Shown in pieces: positions 45,701 to 53,869 of a DNA stretch of 64,000 bases (positions are counted from its first letter, which is position 1; every line of letters begins with the position of its first letter). The notes under the pieces are model-generated. The model saw nothing but the letters and a program-made list of their open reading frames with translations, ran no database searches and was not told where the DNA came from. The DNA comes from Actinomadura sp. NBRC 104425. Its GTDB lineage: Bacteria > Actinomycetota > Actinomycetes > Streptosporangiales > Streptosporangiaceae. Location: positions 1 through 64,000 of the forward strand of contig NZ_BSTN01000007.1 in the NCBI RefSeq assembly GCF_030269545.1, written 5' to 3'. The position numbers and the translations under genes were made by a program.

Positions 45701-46123
45701 GTCCTGCGCGCCCTGGACGGGCGGCTGCCCGAGCCGCTGGCGTCGGAGCTGGCCGCCGGGACTCTGCGCTGGGACGCACCCGACGCCGGCGCCGTCCTGG
45801 ACGCCCTGGCCGACCGTCCCATCGGCGGCGTGCTGGCGGTGCGGGACGTGGCGCGGGCGCTGGTTCCCGAGCCGCGGTCCGACCCGTGGCGCGTCCGGCC
45901 CGAGCCGAAGGAGCCCGAACCCGATCAGGTGCTCCCGCACGCCCTCCGGCTCGCCGCGCGCGGCGACGTCACCGGCGGGCTGTTCGCCTGCGCACTGGCC
46001 AAGCGGCACGGGCGGCGCGCCGACTGGCCGGAGCAGTGGCGCGACCTGCTGCGCAGTCTGCGGGCCCACCCGCACCCGGACGTCAGGTACGCCGCGCGCG
46101 ATATCCAGACCGCATACGAATGA
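42746..46123 (+). CDS. Large HEAT-like alpha-repeat protein
   Basis: An 1125-aa protein made almost entirely of ~35-residue helical pairs (for example DPDAELAARAVDLAARYGVAAEFFEALL), suggesting a HEAT/ARM-type solenoid. No enzymatic motif was seen. It starts 46 bp after the SMC gene on the same strand, with no clear promoter or terminator between, so co-transcription is possible. HEAT proteins are regulatory subunits of eukaryotic condensin and cohesin, which makes the placement notable, but a link here is only inference. Its 3' end overlaps the convergent CopD-CtaG gene by 41 bp. Confidence 0.75.
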   Translation: MRAEDLLDEVEPLPFKERRRRLAERGRAADPRDLARLLDELAAGGHYERSTALFVASAVRDEAALAHIVRAARDPDAELAARAVDLAARYGVAAEFFEALLADAPAAVRSAVYRAVRRRRRRDVAERLIDAVAERWGEAEAAALLPACGEEAARARLDGLAHAVPNWEAFARAHPGVLLDHAERTLPGVPDGMLRAWWSREGAGVGAAVPHAPGRVLTLLERFLPPGPLPDGVHRRIGLLLGAEPERTLRLLLSDGHRSALPALLGRSCVRKRLAAFDDARIIEVARAVRDDRQALYELLGAIAPSRREAVVAAVLPDACLTRFGIDEELLDLLPQAARVREARRLLRLPRVAHRPGLRREAASFLPYDEALPVLEPLTRRPDGDDRAVGYRLLIRCAGRTRDPRVLTRVLQALGRLRNEQNLIRQSALKALTAVPSSVLRAEHVPAVVRMVGDALAARDTSFSTRRQAMLLAARLARQGAMRRDAALLSPAVQIMARLTGEQGSLPLRKYEDEIDALLPHGAEHELGRTLAPYLAAMARRNDHALALTLAADLHRRAFAVPELQDALEAALDARDDMVIREAIELWLAVPGARRERVARLLAEEPSAITVPEVFQVVARERTDLLHPALSGSPAGRFHRPDVPFVPIAPPSWMRRWTGRQHATYLALLHRLAGDGGLPAEERARAVRTIARVPGAGAADLRRYLDPGPRSRSGGDRPLLRPALTAAPWLPRPQDVLADLLRFADSDDAHVALSAASRAARFVRPSALAGVLHPVLTGGKITARKAALRILLRNRVPGAMKLVTAVWDDTDQHRDMRTAIASAVRAHLAEPAAWRILGEAAAAGGDLAHEVLGVPPAHVEERFRERYAALVLEAARSDDREVRDRSLGVLSAWAPWVPQVPALLARAVADLDETGSWQTALRGLVRCAMAGVGAAELAGAADALRAAPAEPDAGADRDLPALRRLRTLTTQVRDAAREDLARAEPVLRALDGRLPEPLASELAAGTLRWDAPDAGAVLDALADRPIGGVLAVRDVARALVPEPRSDPWRVRPEPKEPEPDQVLPHALRLAARGDVTGGLFACALAKRHGRRADWPEQWRDLLRSLRAHPHPDVRYAARDIQTAYE

Positions 46124-47978
46124 GGGAGGCGAGCACGGCCGGGAACAGCAGTGTCACGGCCGCCGCGAGCGTCCAGACGATCTCCCCGGCCGAGCGCTGG
46201 TCGGCCAGCGGGGAGACGCCCCAGGGCCGTCCCAGGCGGGTGAACCAGCCCGCGGCGAACGCGTCGTCGGAGCCGGCGAGGTGCAGCGCGAAGGCGACGT
46301 GGAAGGGAAGGGACGCCGCCAGGACCGCCGCCGCGCGCAGGCCCCGCCCGGGGCTCGTGACGGCCCGCAGGTAGCAGCACCCGGACGCCAGAAACACCGC
46401 CATGGCCAGCGAGTGGACCGCGTGGTTGCGCAGCGAGGCCTCGAACAGCGGCGTGAAGTAGAAGCCGTAGAGAGTCGCGGCGAGCAGCGCCGTCGCCGCG
46501 ACCGGATGCGTGAGCAGCCGCAAGCCCCGGCTGCGGGCCACCGCCGCGACCAGTTCCCGGGGCCGCCCCTCGGGGAGCGCGCGCAGCGCCAGGGCGACGG
46601 GCGCGCCGAGCCACAGCATGACCGGCGCCAGCAGGGTCACCACCATGTGCTGCACCAGGTGGGCGCTGAACAGCACCATGCTGTAGCGGGCCAGCCCGCT
46701 GGACGTGGCGACCAGCACGATCGTCAGCCCCGCGTACCAGGCGACGACGCGTGCGGGCGGCCAGGCGCCGCCGTGCCCGCGCAGCCGCACGACGGCCGCC
46801 GCGTACAGGACGCCGCCGAGGACGACCAGCGTGCCGAACAGCGGGTCGATCCACCAGTCCAGGGCGTAGGCGGACACGCTCGGCGGGCCGGGCAGCGGGA
46901 AGCCGAGCCGCAGCTGCACCGGGTCGAGCGTGTCGCTGGCCAGTTCGGGCGGCGGGGTCCGCGACAGGCCGGTGGCCAGCGCCATGGCGGCGGCCATGAC
47001 GACGGTCTCGGCGGCGGCGAGGCGCAGGAACGTCCCGGTGCCGTGCCGCGACCGCAGCCGCGGGATGCTCGCCCGCCGGTGCCGCCACCCGAACCCGGCC
47101 AGCGCCGCCAGCACGGCGGCCTTGGCGGCGATCAGCGCGCCGTACCGGGAGCCCAGGTCGAAGCCGCCCAGCCGGATCCAGGCGTTGACCGCGCCGCTCA
47201 CCGCGACCACCGCGAAGCACACCAGCGCCACGGCGCTGTAGCGGGCGACGGCCTCGGCCGCGATCCGCCCGTCCCACCGCACCGCCACGGCGAGCGCGAC
47301 CAGTCCGCCCGCCCACACGGCCGCGGCGAGGACGTGCGCGGCCAGGCTGTAGACGGCCAGGGCGTGGAACGAGGCGTCCGCCGCGTGCCCGGTGAACATC
47401 GGCGGCAGCAGTCCGGCCAGCGCCAGCAGCAGCGGGTATCCGGCGGCCTGCGGCGTGCGGGCCAGGGGCGCGGTGACCGCGACGGTGGCGGCGGCGACCG
47501 CGACGGCGACCAGGGCCCGCCCCTGCGGCAGGTCCGTCAGGAACGTAGCGAGCAGGTTCCCCGTGACGCGCCCGGCCGGGACGCCGAACAGGTCGCCCGT
47601 CGAGAACGCCACCACGGCGAGGACGGCCAGCGTCCACGCCAGCGCGCTCAGCGACGCCGCCCGCAGGCACCGCTCCAGGTGGCCGGACGCGGCGGGCAGC
47701 AGCACGGCGGCGAGCAGCAACCATCCCGCGGTGAGCGCCCCGGCGGCGTTCATCGCCAGCTCCGACAGCGCGAGGGCGCCCTTGGTGAACGCCCCCGCCT
47801 GGGTCAGTCCGGGCGCGGCCTGCTCGCTGATCGAGCCGCCGAACCGGACCGTGGCCGCCAGCACCACCAGCGCCGCCGCGACGGCGGCGAGCCCGGCCTG
47901 CGCGGGCCCGGCCGGTGCGGGCCCCGGCGACGCCATCAGGACGGCCCGCCCGTCTCCATGGGAATGCGCGCTGCTCAC
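46083..47978 (-). CDS. CopD-CtaG fusion membrane protein (copper handling / oxidase assembly)
   Basis: A 631-aa polytopic protein. Residues ~50-330 look like a CopD copper-resistance domain (FTGHAADASFHALAVYSLAAHVLAAAVWAGG). Residues ~370-620 look like a caa3-type CtaG domain (HLVQHMVVTLLAPVMLWLGAP and FHVAFALHLAGSDD). Such fusions occur in actinobacteria and are thought to move copper across the membrane for cytochrome oxidase. The GTG start at 47978 has GGAAGG very close; M15 is an alternative start. Confidence 0.85.
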   Translation of the reverse strand: MSSAHSHGDGRAVLMASPGPAPAGPAQAGLAAVAAALVVLAATVRFGGSISEQAAPGLTQAGAFTKGALALSELAMNAAGALTAGWLLLAAVLLPAASGHLERCLRAASLSALAWTLAVLAVVAFSTGDLFGVPAGRVTGNLLATFLTDLPQGRALVAVAVAAATVAVTAPLARTPQAAGYPLLLALAGLLPPMFTGHAADASFHALAVYSLAAHVLAAAVWAGGLVALAVAVRWDGRIAAEAVARYSAVALVCFAVVAVSGAVNAWIRLGGFDLGSRYGALIAAKAAVLAALAGFGWRHRRASIPRLRSRHGTGTFLRLAAAETVVMAAAMALATGLSRTPPPELASDTLDPVQLRLGFPLPGPPSVSAYALDWWIDPLFGTLVVLGGVLYAAAVVRLRGHGGAWPPARVVAWYAGLTIVLVATSSGLARYSMVLFSAHLVQHMVVTLLAPVMLWLGAPVALALRALPEGRPRELVAAVARSRGLRLLTHPVAATALLAATLYGFYFTPLFEASLRNHAVHSLAMAVFLASGCCYLRAVTSPGRGLRAAAVLAASLPFHVAFALHLAGSDDAFAAGWFTRLGRPWGVSPLADQRSAGEIVWTLAAAVTLLFPAVLASLIRMRSGYRARRT

Positions 47979-48041
47979 GCCTTCCCTGTACGCAGCGCGC
48001 CCCCTGCCCCGTTCAACCGGGCGGGGCAGGGGGACGCGGCG

Positions 48042-48850
<809 letters not shown>

Positions 48851-48854
<4 letters not shown>

Positions 48855-49903
48855 CGCGCCTGCTCCACTCTGCGCCGGACCACCAGGTTGACCACGGTGG
48901 CCACGAGCAGCATCGCACCGAGGAAGAACTTGAACCAGTCGGGGTTCCACTCGGCGTACACGATGCCCTTGTTGGTCATGCCGAAGATGAACGCGCCGAT
49001 GGCGGCGCCGACCGCCGAGCCGTACCCGCCGGTCAGCAGGCAGCCGCCGATCACCGCGCAGATGATGTAGAAGAACTCGTTGCCCACGCCCTCCCCGGAC
49101 TGCACGGTGGCGAACGCGAACACCAGGTGCATGCCCGACAGCCAGGCGCACAACGCCACCCCCATGAACAGCCCGATCTTGACGCGGTCGACCGGCACGC
49201 CGACCGCGCGGGCGCTGGCCGGGGCGCCGCCCACCGCGAAGATCCAGTTGCCGATCCGGGTGCGCAGCAGGATCCAGGTGGCGACGGCGACGAGCAGCAG
49301 CCACCACAACACGGTGATGTTGACGTTGACGCCGCCGATGTCGAGGTCGGAGGCGAACACCGCGCGCGCCGAGGAGAAGCCGTCCATGTCGCGGACCGAG
49401 TCGCTGGCCACGTTTCCGGTGACCGCCTTGGTGACGCCGAGGTTGCCGCCGGCCAGCATGAAGAACGTCGCCAGCGTGATGATGAAGCTCGGCAGCCCCG
49501 TCTTGACGTACAGCAGGCCGTTGAGGAACCCGAGGCCGAGGGTGACGACGAGGGACAGCGCCACCCCCACCCACAGGTTCAGCGTGAGCTGGTAGCTGAC
49601 CAGCGCGGCCACCAGCGCCGAGGTCGTCACCATCACCCCGGCGGACAGGTCGAACTCGCCGCCGATCATCAGCAGCGACACCCCGACCGCCATGATGCCG
49701 AACGTCGAGCTGGCGTACAGGACGGTGGAGAACGATTCGGCGCGCAGGAACGCGTCGGCGACCAGGGAGAAGAACACGAACACCGCAACGGCGCCGAGCA
49801 GCGCCCCCAGCTCGGGGCGGGCCAGCAGGCGGCGCGCCCACGACTGCCGGGCCAGCCGCTCGTCGGCCGCCGGTGCAGACGGCTCCACGACCACCTGCCC
49901 CAT
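48851..49903 (-). CDS. Sugar ABC transporter permease (CUT2/RbsC-like)
   Basis: A 350-aa membrane protein with about 8-10 helices and the CUT2 permease block [20 protein letters not shown] together with [23 protein letters not shown]. It forms the channel of the transporter. Its ATG overlaps the binding-protein stop (TGATG) and its stop overlaps the ATPase start (ATGA). Confidence 0.92.
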
Positions 49904-50880
49904 CAGCGCGTCCCCCGGTCGGCGTACGTCTCGATCCGCGCCGCGTCGTCCTTGGAGACGATGGCGGGCCCGGTCAGCACGGGCCGGCCGCCGCCCAGCA
50001 CGTTGCCGTTGGTGCGGTACAGCCACACCTCGTCGACGGCCTCGTACCCCTGCAGGTAGGGCTGCTGGTCGACGGCGAACTGCACCGATCCCGCCTTCAT
50101 CAGCGCGACCAGGTCCTTGTTGAGGTCGAACGTGGCGACCTTGGCCTTGGAGCCGCTCTCCTTGACCGAGTCGACGGCGGTGGCGGCGACCGCGGCGTTC
50201 AGCGTGAGCACGCCGTCGATGTCGCGGTCGGCCTGCAGCTTGGCGCTGATGGACGACTTGACCTGCGGCATGTTGGTGCCCTGGACGAACAGGTCCTGCA
50301 TCTGCCCGCCGAAGGTCTTGCGCGCCCCGGCGCAGCGGTCCTCCAGCCCGACGTTGCCCTGCTCGTGGATGACGCACAGGGCCTTCTTGGCGCCGATCTT
50401 GGCCAGCTCGCGCCCGGCGGCCTCGCCCGCGACCGTCTCGTCCTGCCCGAAGTGGGCGATCGCGCCGTACTGGGCGGAGACGTCCGCCCCGGAGTTGATG
50501 GAGACCACCGGGATCCCGGCGGAGACGGCCCGGCCCACCACGTCCTTGAGCGCGTCCGGCTTGGCGAAGGTGACGATGATGCCGTCCACCTTCTTGTCGA
50601 TCGCGGACTGGACGAGCTGGGCCTGCTTGCCGCCGTCCGGGTCGGCCGAGTAGAGGAACTTGGCGCCGTGCTTGGCGGCGGCCGCCTGCGCGCCCTTCTG
50701 CACGATGTCCCAGAACGCGTCGCCCGGCCCGGAGTGGGTGACCATCGCGATGGTGAGTCGCGGCCCGTCCGCGGTGGCCCTCTCCTCGGCCTTCTTGCCG
50801 CCCGACTGGCTGCAGGCGCTCAGTGCGAGTGATGCCGCGGCGCCCAGGGCCACCAGGGCCATGGTCCGTGTGCGCTTCAT
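49903..50880 (-). CDS. Sugar-binding lipoprotein (periplasmic-binding protein type 1)
   Basis: A 325-aa extracytoplasmic binding protein. A signal peptide ends in the lipobox LSAC with C23 as lipidated residue. The mature part is RbsB-like: [58 protein letters not shown] and [11 protein letters not shown]. It captures a sugar or inositol for the permease. ATG 50880 gives a proper signal peptide, whereas upstream in-frame sequence does not. Confidence 0.93.
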   Translation of the reverse strand: MKRTRTMALVALGAAASLALSACSQSGGKKAEERATADGPRLTIAMVTHSGPGDAFWDIVQKGAQAAAAKHGAKFLYSADPDGGKQAQLVQSAIDKKVDGIIVTFAKPDALKDVVGRAVSAGIPVVSINSGADVSAQYGAIAHFGQDETVAGEAAGRELAKIGAKKALCVIHEQGNVGLEDRCAGARKTFGGQMQDLFVQGTNMPQVKSSISAKLQADRDIDGVLTLNAAVAATAVDSVKESGSKAKVATFDLNKDLVALMKAGSVQFAVDQQPYLQGYEAVDEVWLYRTNGNVLGGGRPVLTGPAIVSKDDAARIETYADRGTR

Positions 50881-50959
50881 CGGCGTCTCCGTTCTCCCCG
50901 AGTGGGTGGGTGGGATGTGTTGCCCGAGTCGGTGTCCTCCGGACTCCGATGATCGCGAG

Positions 50960-50974
50960 ATGTTAACGCTCCCG
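50960..50974. promoter_or_regulatory. Candidate LacI-type operator before the binding-protein gene
   Basis: TGTTAACGCTCCC (from 50961) reads GGGAGCGTTAACA on the minus strand and shares the core GGAGCGTT with the site at 52200-52211. It lies ~80-95 bp before the ABC operon start, which suggests a common repressor. Confidence 0.45.
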
Positions 50975-51025
50975 CCTCGTGGCCGCCGGTACATTCCCGT
51001 GCCCTGGTCGGGGACGGCGGCCCCT

Positions 51026-51160
51026 GCCGCCCGGGGACATGCCGCCCGGGGACATGCCGCCCGGGGACATGCCGCCCGGGAGCATGCCGCCCGGGAGCAT
51101 GCCGCCCGGGAGCATGCCGCCCGGGAGCATGCCGCACGGGAGCATGCCGCCCGGGAGCCC
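51026..51160. repeat. 15-bp tandem repeat array, 9 units
   Basis: Nine units of gccgcccgggNNcat type occupy 51026-51160, ending 4 nt from the stop codon of the oxidoreductase (51166-51164). The first three units carry gga and later ones gag variants, showing unit homogenisation. There are no unique spacers, so this is not CRISPR. Confidence 0.93.
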
Positions 51161-51163
51161 GCC

Positions 51164-52159
51164 TCATCGCCGCACCTCCGCCACGTCCACGATCCGGTTC
51201 TCCCGCCGGGCCAGGTCGCACGCCTCGGCCAGGTAGAACGCCTCCAGCGCCTCCTCGGGCGGGCAAGGATTGCCGTGCCGGCCGGCGACGAGGCCGACGA
51301 AGGCGCGCAGCTCGGCGTCGTAGGCGTCGGCGAAGCGGTCCAGGAACCCGGTGTAGGGGCGCCGGGGAGGCGGGCCGCCGGGCAGCCCGGTGACGGGGGT
51401 GCGCTCGTCCAGCCCGGCCACGATGCTGTCCTTGGAGCCGAACAGCTCCAGCCGCACGTCGTAGCCCGCGGCGTTGTAGCGGGTGGCGGACAGCAGGCAC
51501 AGCGTCCCGTCGTCGAGGGTCAGCACGGCCGCGCCGGTGTCGACGTCGCCGTGGCGGCGGAAGACCTCGTCGCCCCGGTTGGCGCCGACGGCGGCCACCG
51601 TGGCGACCTCCCGGCCGGTGACGTACCGGATCGCGTCCAGGTCGTGGATGAGGCAGTCGCGGAACAGGCCGCCGGAGCCCGGCACGTACGACGGCGGCGG
51701 CGGGGCGGGGTCGAAGGTGCAGGAGCGGACGGTGTGCAGCCAGCCGAGCCGCCCGCCGGCGACGGCCTCGCGCGCGGCGGTGTACCCGGCGTCGAAGCGG
51801 CGCTGGAAGCCGACCTGCACGGGCACGCCGGCGGCGGCCGCGGACCGCACTGCTTGGAACGTTCCATCAAGATCCGGGGCGAGGGGCTTCTCGCAGAACA
51901 CCGGCACTCCGGCCGCCACGCCGCGGGCGACCAGGGCCGCGTGCGCCTCGGTGGCCGCGGCGACGACCAGCCCGTCCAGGCCGGCCTCGAACAGCTCCCC
52001 CACCGATTCCGCGGCCCGCACGTCCAGGCCGGCGGCCAGGCTCCGCGCCCTCTCCGCGTCGGCGTCGGCCACCATCAGCGAGTCGACCTCGGGCATCTCC
52101 CGCAGCGCGGCGGCATGGCGCGCCCCGATGCGCCCCGCGCCGACAAGTCCGATCCTCAT
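51164..52159 (-). CDS. Gfo/Idh/MocA oxidoreductase (inositol 2-dehydrogenase-like)
   Basis: A 331-aa NAD(P)-dependent sugar/inositol dehydrogenase. It has GAGRIGARHAAAL (Rossmann), CEKPLAPD with the catalytic Lys, and GGLFRDCLIHDLDAIRYVTG, which supplies the D-x3-H pair of the IolG group. It probably oxidises a polyol imported by the ABC transporter encoded downstream. GGGAGAG lies 5 nt before the ATG. Candidate LacI-type operators lie in its promoter and inside the gene. Confidence 0.88.
   Translation of the reverse strand: MRIGLVGAGRIGARHAAALREMPEVDSLMVADADAERARSLAAGLDVRAAESVGELFEAGLDGLVVAAATEAHAALVARGVAAGVPVFCEKPLAPDLDGTFQAVRSAAAAGVPVQVGFQRRFDAGYTAAREAVAGGRLGWLHTVRSCTFDPAPPPPSYVPGSGGLFRDCLIHDLDAIRYVTGREVATVAAVGANRGDEVFRRHGDVDTGAAVLTLDDGTLCLLSATRYNAAGYDVRLELFGSKDSIVAGLDERTPVTGLPGGPPPRRPYTGFLDRFADAYDAELRAFVGLVAGRHGNPCPPEEALEAFYLAEACDLARRENRIVDVAEVRR
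51855..51866. promoter_or_regulatory. Intragenic palindrome, LacI-type operator candidate
   Basis: TGGAACGTTCCA is a perfect 12-bp palindrome with the central CG typical of LacI-family sites, ~330 bp inside the oxidoreductase gene. It differs from the promoter site (52200-52211) at one base. Confidence 0.45.
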
Positions 52160-52192
52160 GCGCTCTCCCGATCGGCGGTTGGGTGGCCCCCG

Positions 52193-52221
52193 AGTGTGCT
52201 GGAGCGTTCCATGATCGTCAA
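52193..52221 (-). promoter_or_regulatory. Promoter and LacI-type operator of the oxidoreductase gene
   Basis: On the minus strand, TTGACG (52221-52216), a 17-bp spacer and CACACT (52198-52193) form a candidate promoter. The near-palindrome TGGAGCGTTCCA (52200-52211) fills the spacer, where a repressor would exclude RNA polymerase. Confidence 0.5.
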
Positions 52222-52300
52222 CGCCTGGGACTGTCCGTCAAGCAATATAAAGGAGTCCGAAAAGTAGGCACTTGCTGGCAAGCGCTAGGTTTCCGGGCGC

Positions 52301-52312
52301 TAGGTTTCTGCC
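52301..52312 (+). promoter_or_regulatory. Leaderless-type -10 box of the SDR-nitroreductase gene
   Basis: TAGGTT (52301-52306) is 6 nt before ATG 52313. The sequence gcgctaggttt occurs twice (from 52283 and from 52298). Confidence 0.5.
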
Positions 52313-53818
52313 ATGCGGGTCCTCGTCACCGGTGCATCCGGGTTCGTCGGCTCCCACACCGTGCGCGCGCTGCTGGCCGCGGGCCACCGACCGCGCGCGC
52401 TCGTGCGCGACCCGGGGCGCGCCGCCGGGGTCCTGGCGGCGCTGGACGTGCCGGCCGACCGCGTCGAACTGGTCCCCGGCGACATGCTCGACGGCGCTTC
52501 GGTCGCCGCGGCGCTGGACGGCTGCGACGCCGCGATCCACGCGGCCGCCGCGGTCGGCGTCACCGGCCCGTCCGCCGACCTGGTCGAGGTGAACGCGGCC
52601 GGCACCCGCAACGTCGTCGGCGGCGCCGTGGCGCGCGGCCTGGACCCGGTGGTGCACGTGTCGACCGTCGCGGTGTTCGTCCCGCCGCCCGGGCCCGTCA
52701 TCACGGCCGACGGCCCGCTGGCCGCGCCCCGCACCGCCTACGGCCGCTCGAAGGTCGCCGCCGAACGCTACGTCCGCGAACTGCAGGACGCCGGCGCGCC
52801 CGTCACCACCGTCTACCCGGGCGGGGTGTGCGGCCCGCACCAGCCCCGGCTGGACTCGCTCATGGCGGGCCTGGCCGGCGCGCTCAGCCTGCTGTGGCCG
52901 ATGCCTCCGGGGGGCGTGTCCGTGCTGGACGTGCGCGACCTGGCCGAGGCGCTGGCCCGCGCCGTCGCGCCCGGCCGGGGGCCGCGCCGCTGGATGCTCG
53001 GCGGCCACTACCTCACCTGGCCGCAGCTCGCCGACCTGTGCGACGACCTGACCGGCGTGCGCTGCCGCCGCCTGCCCGTGCCGGCCGGGGCCATGCTCGG
53101 CCTGGGGTCCGCGCTGGACGCCGTCAAGCGAGTGCGCCCCTTCGACTACCCGCTGACCAGGGACGCCGCCGAGCTCATGGTCACGCTCGTGCCGACCGAC
53201 GACCGGCCCGCCCTCGACGCCCTCGGCCTCACCCTCCGCCCGCCCCGCGAGACGGTCGCCGACGCGCTGGCCTGGCTGGCCGCCGCCGGCCACCTGCCCG
53301 CCCGCCGCGCCGGGCGGCTCGCCCCCCGAAAGGAGCAGCCGATGACCGGTCTGACCCGCCGCACCGTCCAGCGCGTCTCGGGCTCGCTCTGGTTCGCCAG
53401 GGTCGGTCCCAAAGTCGTCCCGCCGCTGGACAGGGCGCTGCACCGGCTGACCGGCGGCCGGTTCCTGCTCGGCCAGGCCGTGGTGCCCAGCCTGGTGCTG
53501 ACCACCACCGGCGCGGTGTCCGGCCTCCCCCGCCGGGCGCCGCTGGCCTGCCTGCCCGAACCGGACGGCTCGTGGATCGTCGTCGGCTCCAACTTCGGCC
53601 ACGACAAGCACCCGGCCTGGAGCGGCAACCTGCTGAAGAACCCCGAGGCCGAGGTCAGCTTCCGCGGCCGCACCGTCCCGGTCACCGCGCACCTGCTCGA
53701 CGACGCCGAACGCGCCGAGGTCTGGCCCCGGCTGCTGAGGGTCTGGCCCGTCTACGACCAGTACGCCGGCCGCGTCACCCGGCAGCTGCGCGTCTTCCGG
53801 CTCACCCCGCGCGCCTAG
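52313..53818 (+). CDS. Fusion of extended SDR and F420/deazaflavin nitroreductase-family domain
   Basis: A 501-aa ORF. Residues 1-~335 form an NAD(P)-dependent epimerase/dehydrogenase-type SDR (GASGFVG, then AYGRSK with the catalytic Tyr/Lys). Residues 344-501 form a Ddn-like (DUF385, TIGR00026-type) domain: LVLTTTGAVSGLPRRAPL and HPAWSGNLLKNPEAEV. There is no stop between them, yet AAAGGAG lies 6-7 nt before the in-frame ATG at 53342 that begins the second domain. The nitroreductase part may therefore also be made alone. Domains of this type use F420H2 or related flavins; the joint substrate is unknown. Confidence 0.85.
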   Translation: MRVLVTGASGFVGSHTVRALLAAGHRPRALVRDPGRAAGVLAALDVPADRVELVPGDMLDGASVAAALDGCDAAIHAAAAVGVTGPSADLVEVNAAGTRNVVGGAVARGLDPVVHVSTVAVFVPPPGPVITADGPLAAPRTAYGRSKVAAERYVRELQDAGAPVTTVYPGGVCGPHQPRLDSLMAGLAGALSLLWPMPPGGVSVLDVRDLAEALARAVAPGRGPRRWMLGGHYLTWPQLADLCDDLTGVRCRRLPVPAGAMLGLGSALDAVKRVRPFDYPLTRDAAELMVTLVPTDDRPALDALGLTLRPPRETVADALAWLAAAGHLPARRAGRLAPRKEQPMTGLTRRTVQRVSGSLWFARVGPKVVPPLDRALHRLTGGRFLLGQAVVPSLVLTTTGAVSGLPRRAPLACLPEPDGSWIVVGSNFGHDKHPAWSGNLLKNPEAEVSFRGRTVPVTAHLLDDAERAEVWPRLLRVWPVYDQYAGRVTRQLRVFRLTPRA

Positions 53819-53821
53819 CGC

Positions 53822-53856
53822 GGCGCCCGCGCCGGAACGCCTCCGGCGCGGGCGCC
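53822..53856. terminator. Bidirectional hairpin terminator
   Basis: A 15-bp perfect stem (ggcgcccgcgccgga and complement) with a 5-nt loop lies between the convergent SDR-nitroreductase and lon genes. Confidence 0.88.
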
Positions 53857-53869
53857 TGCGGGGCCGCCG

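Noticed and set aside
42665..46075. 1136-aa minus-strand ORF opposite the HEAT-like gene
   Set aside because: Gln/Arg/Val/His-rich antisense translation with no helical repeat; the plus frame shows regular alpha-repeats and gene-like codons.
51026..51160. CRISPR array
   Set aside because: Units are contiguous 15-mers without spacers, and no cas gene is near.
52313..53818. Two separate genes with an overlooked stop
   Set aside because: The frame is open through the border at 53342, so one ORF is annotated; the internal start is reported as a finding.
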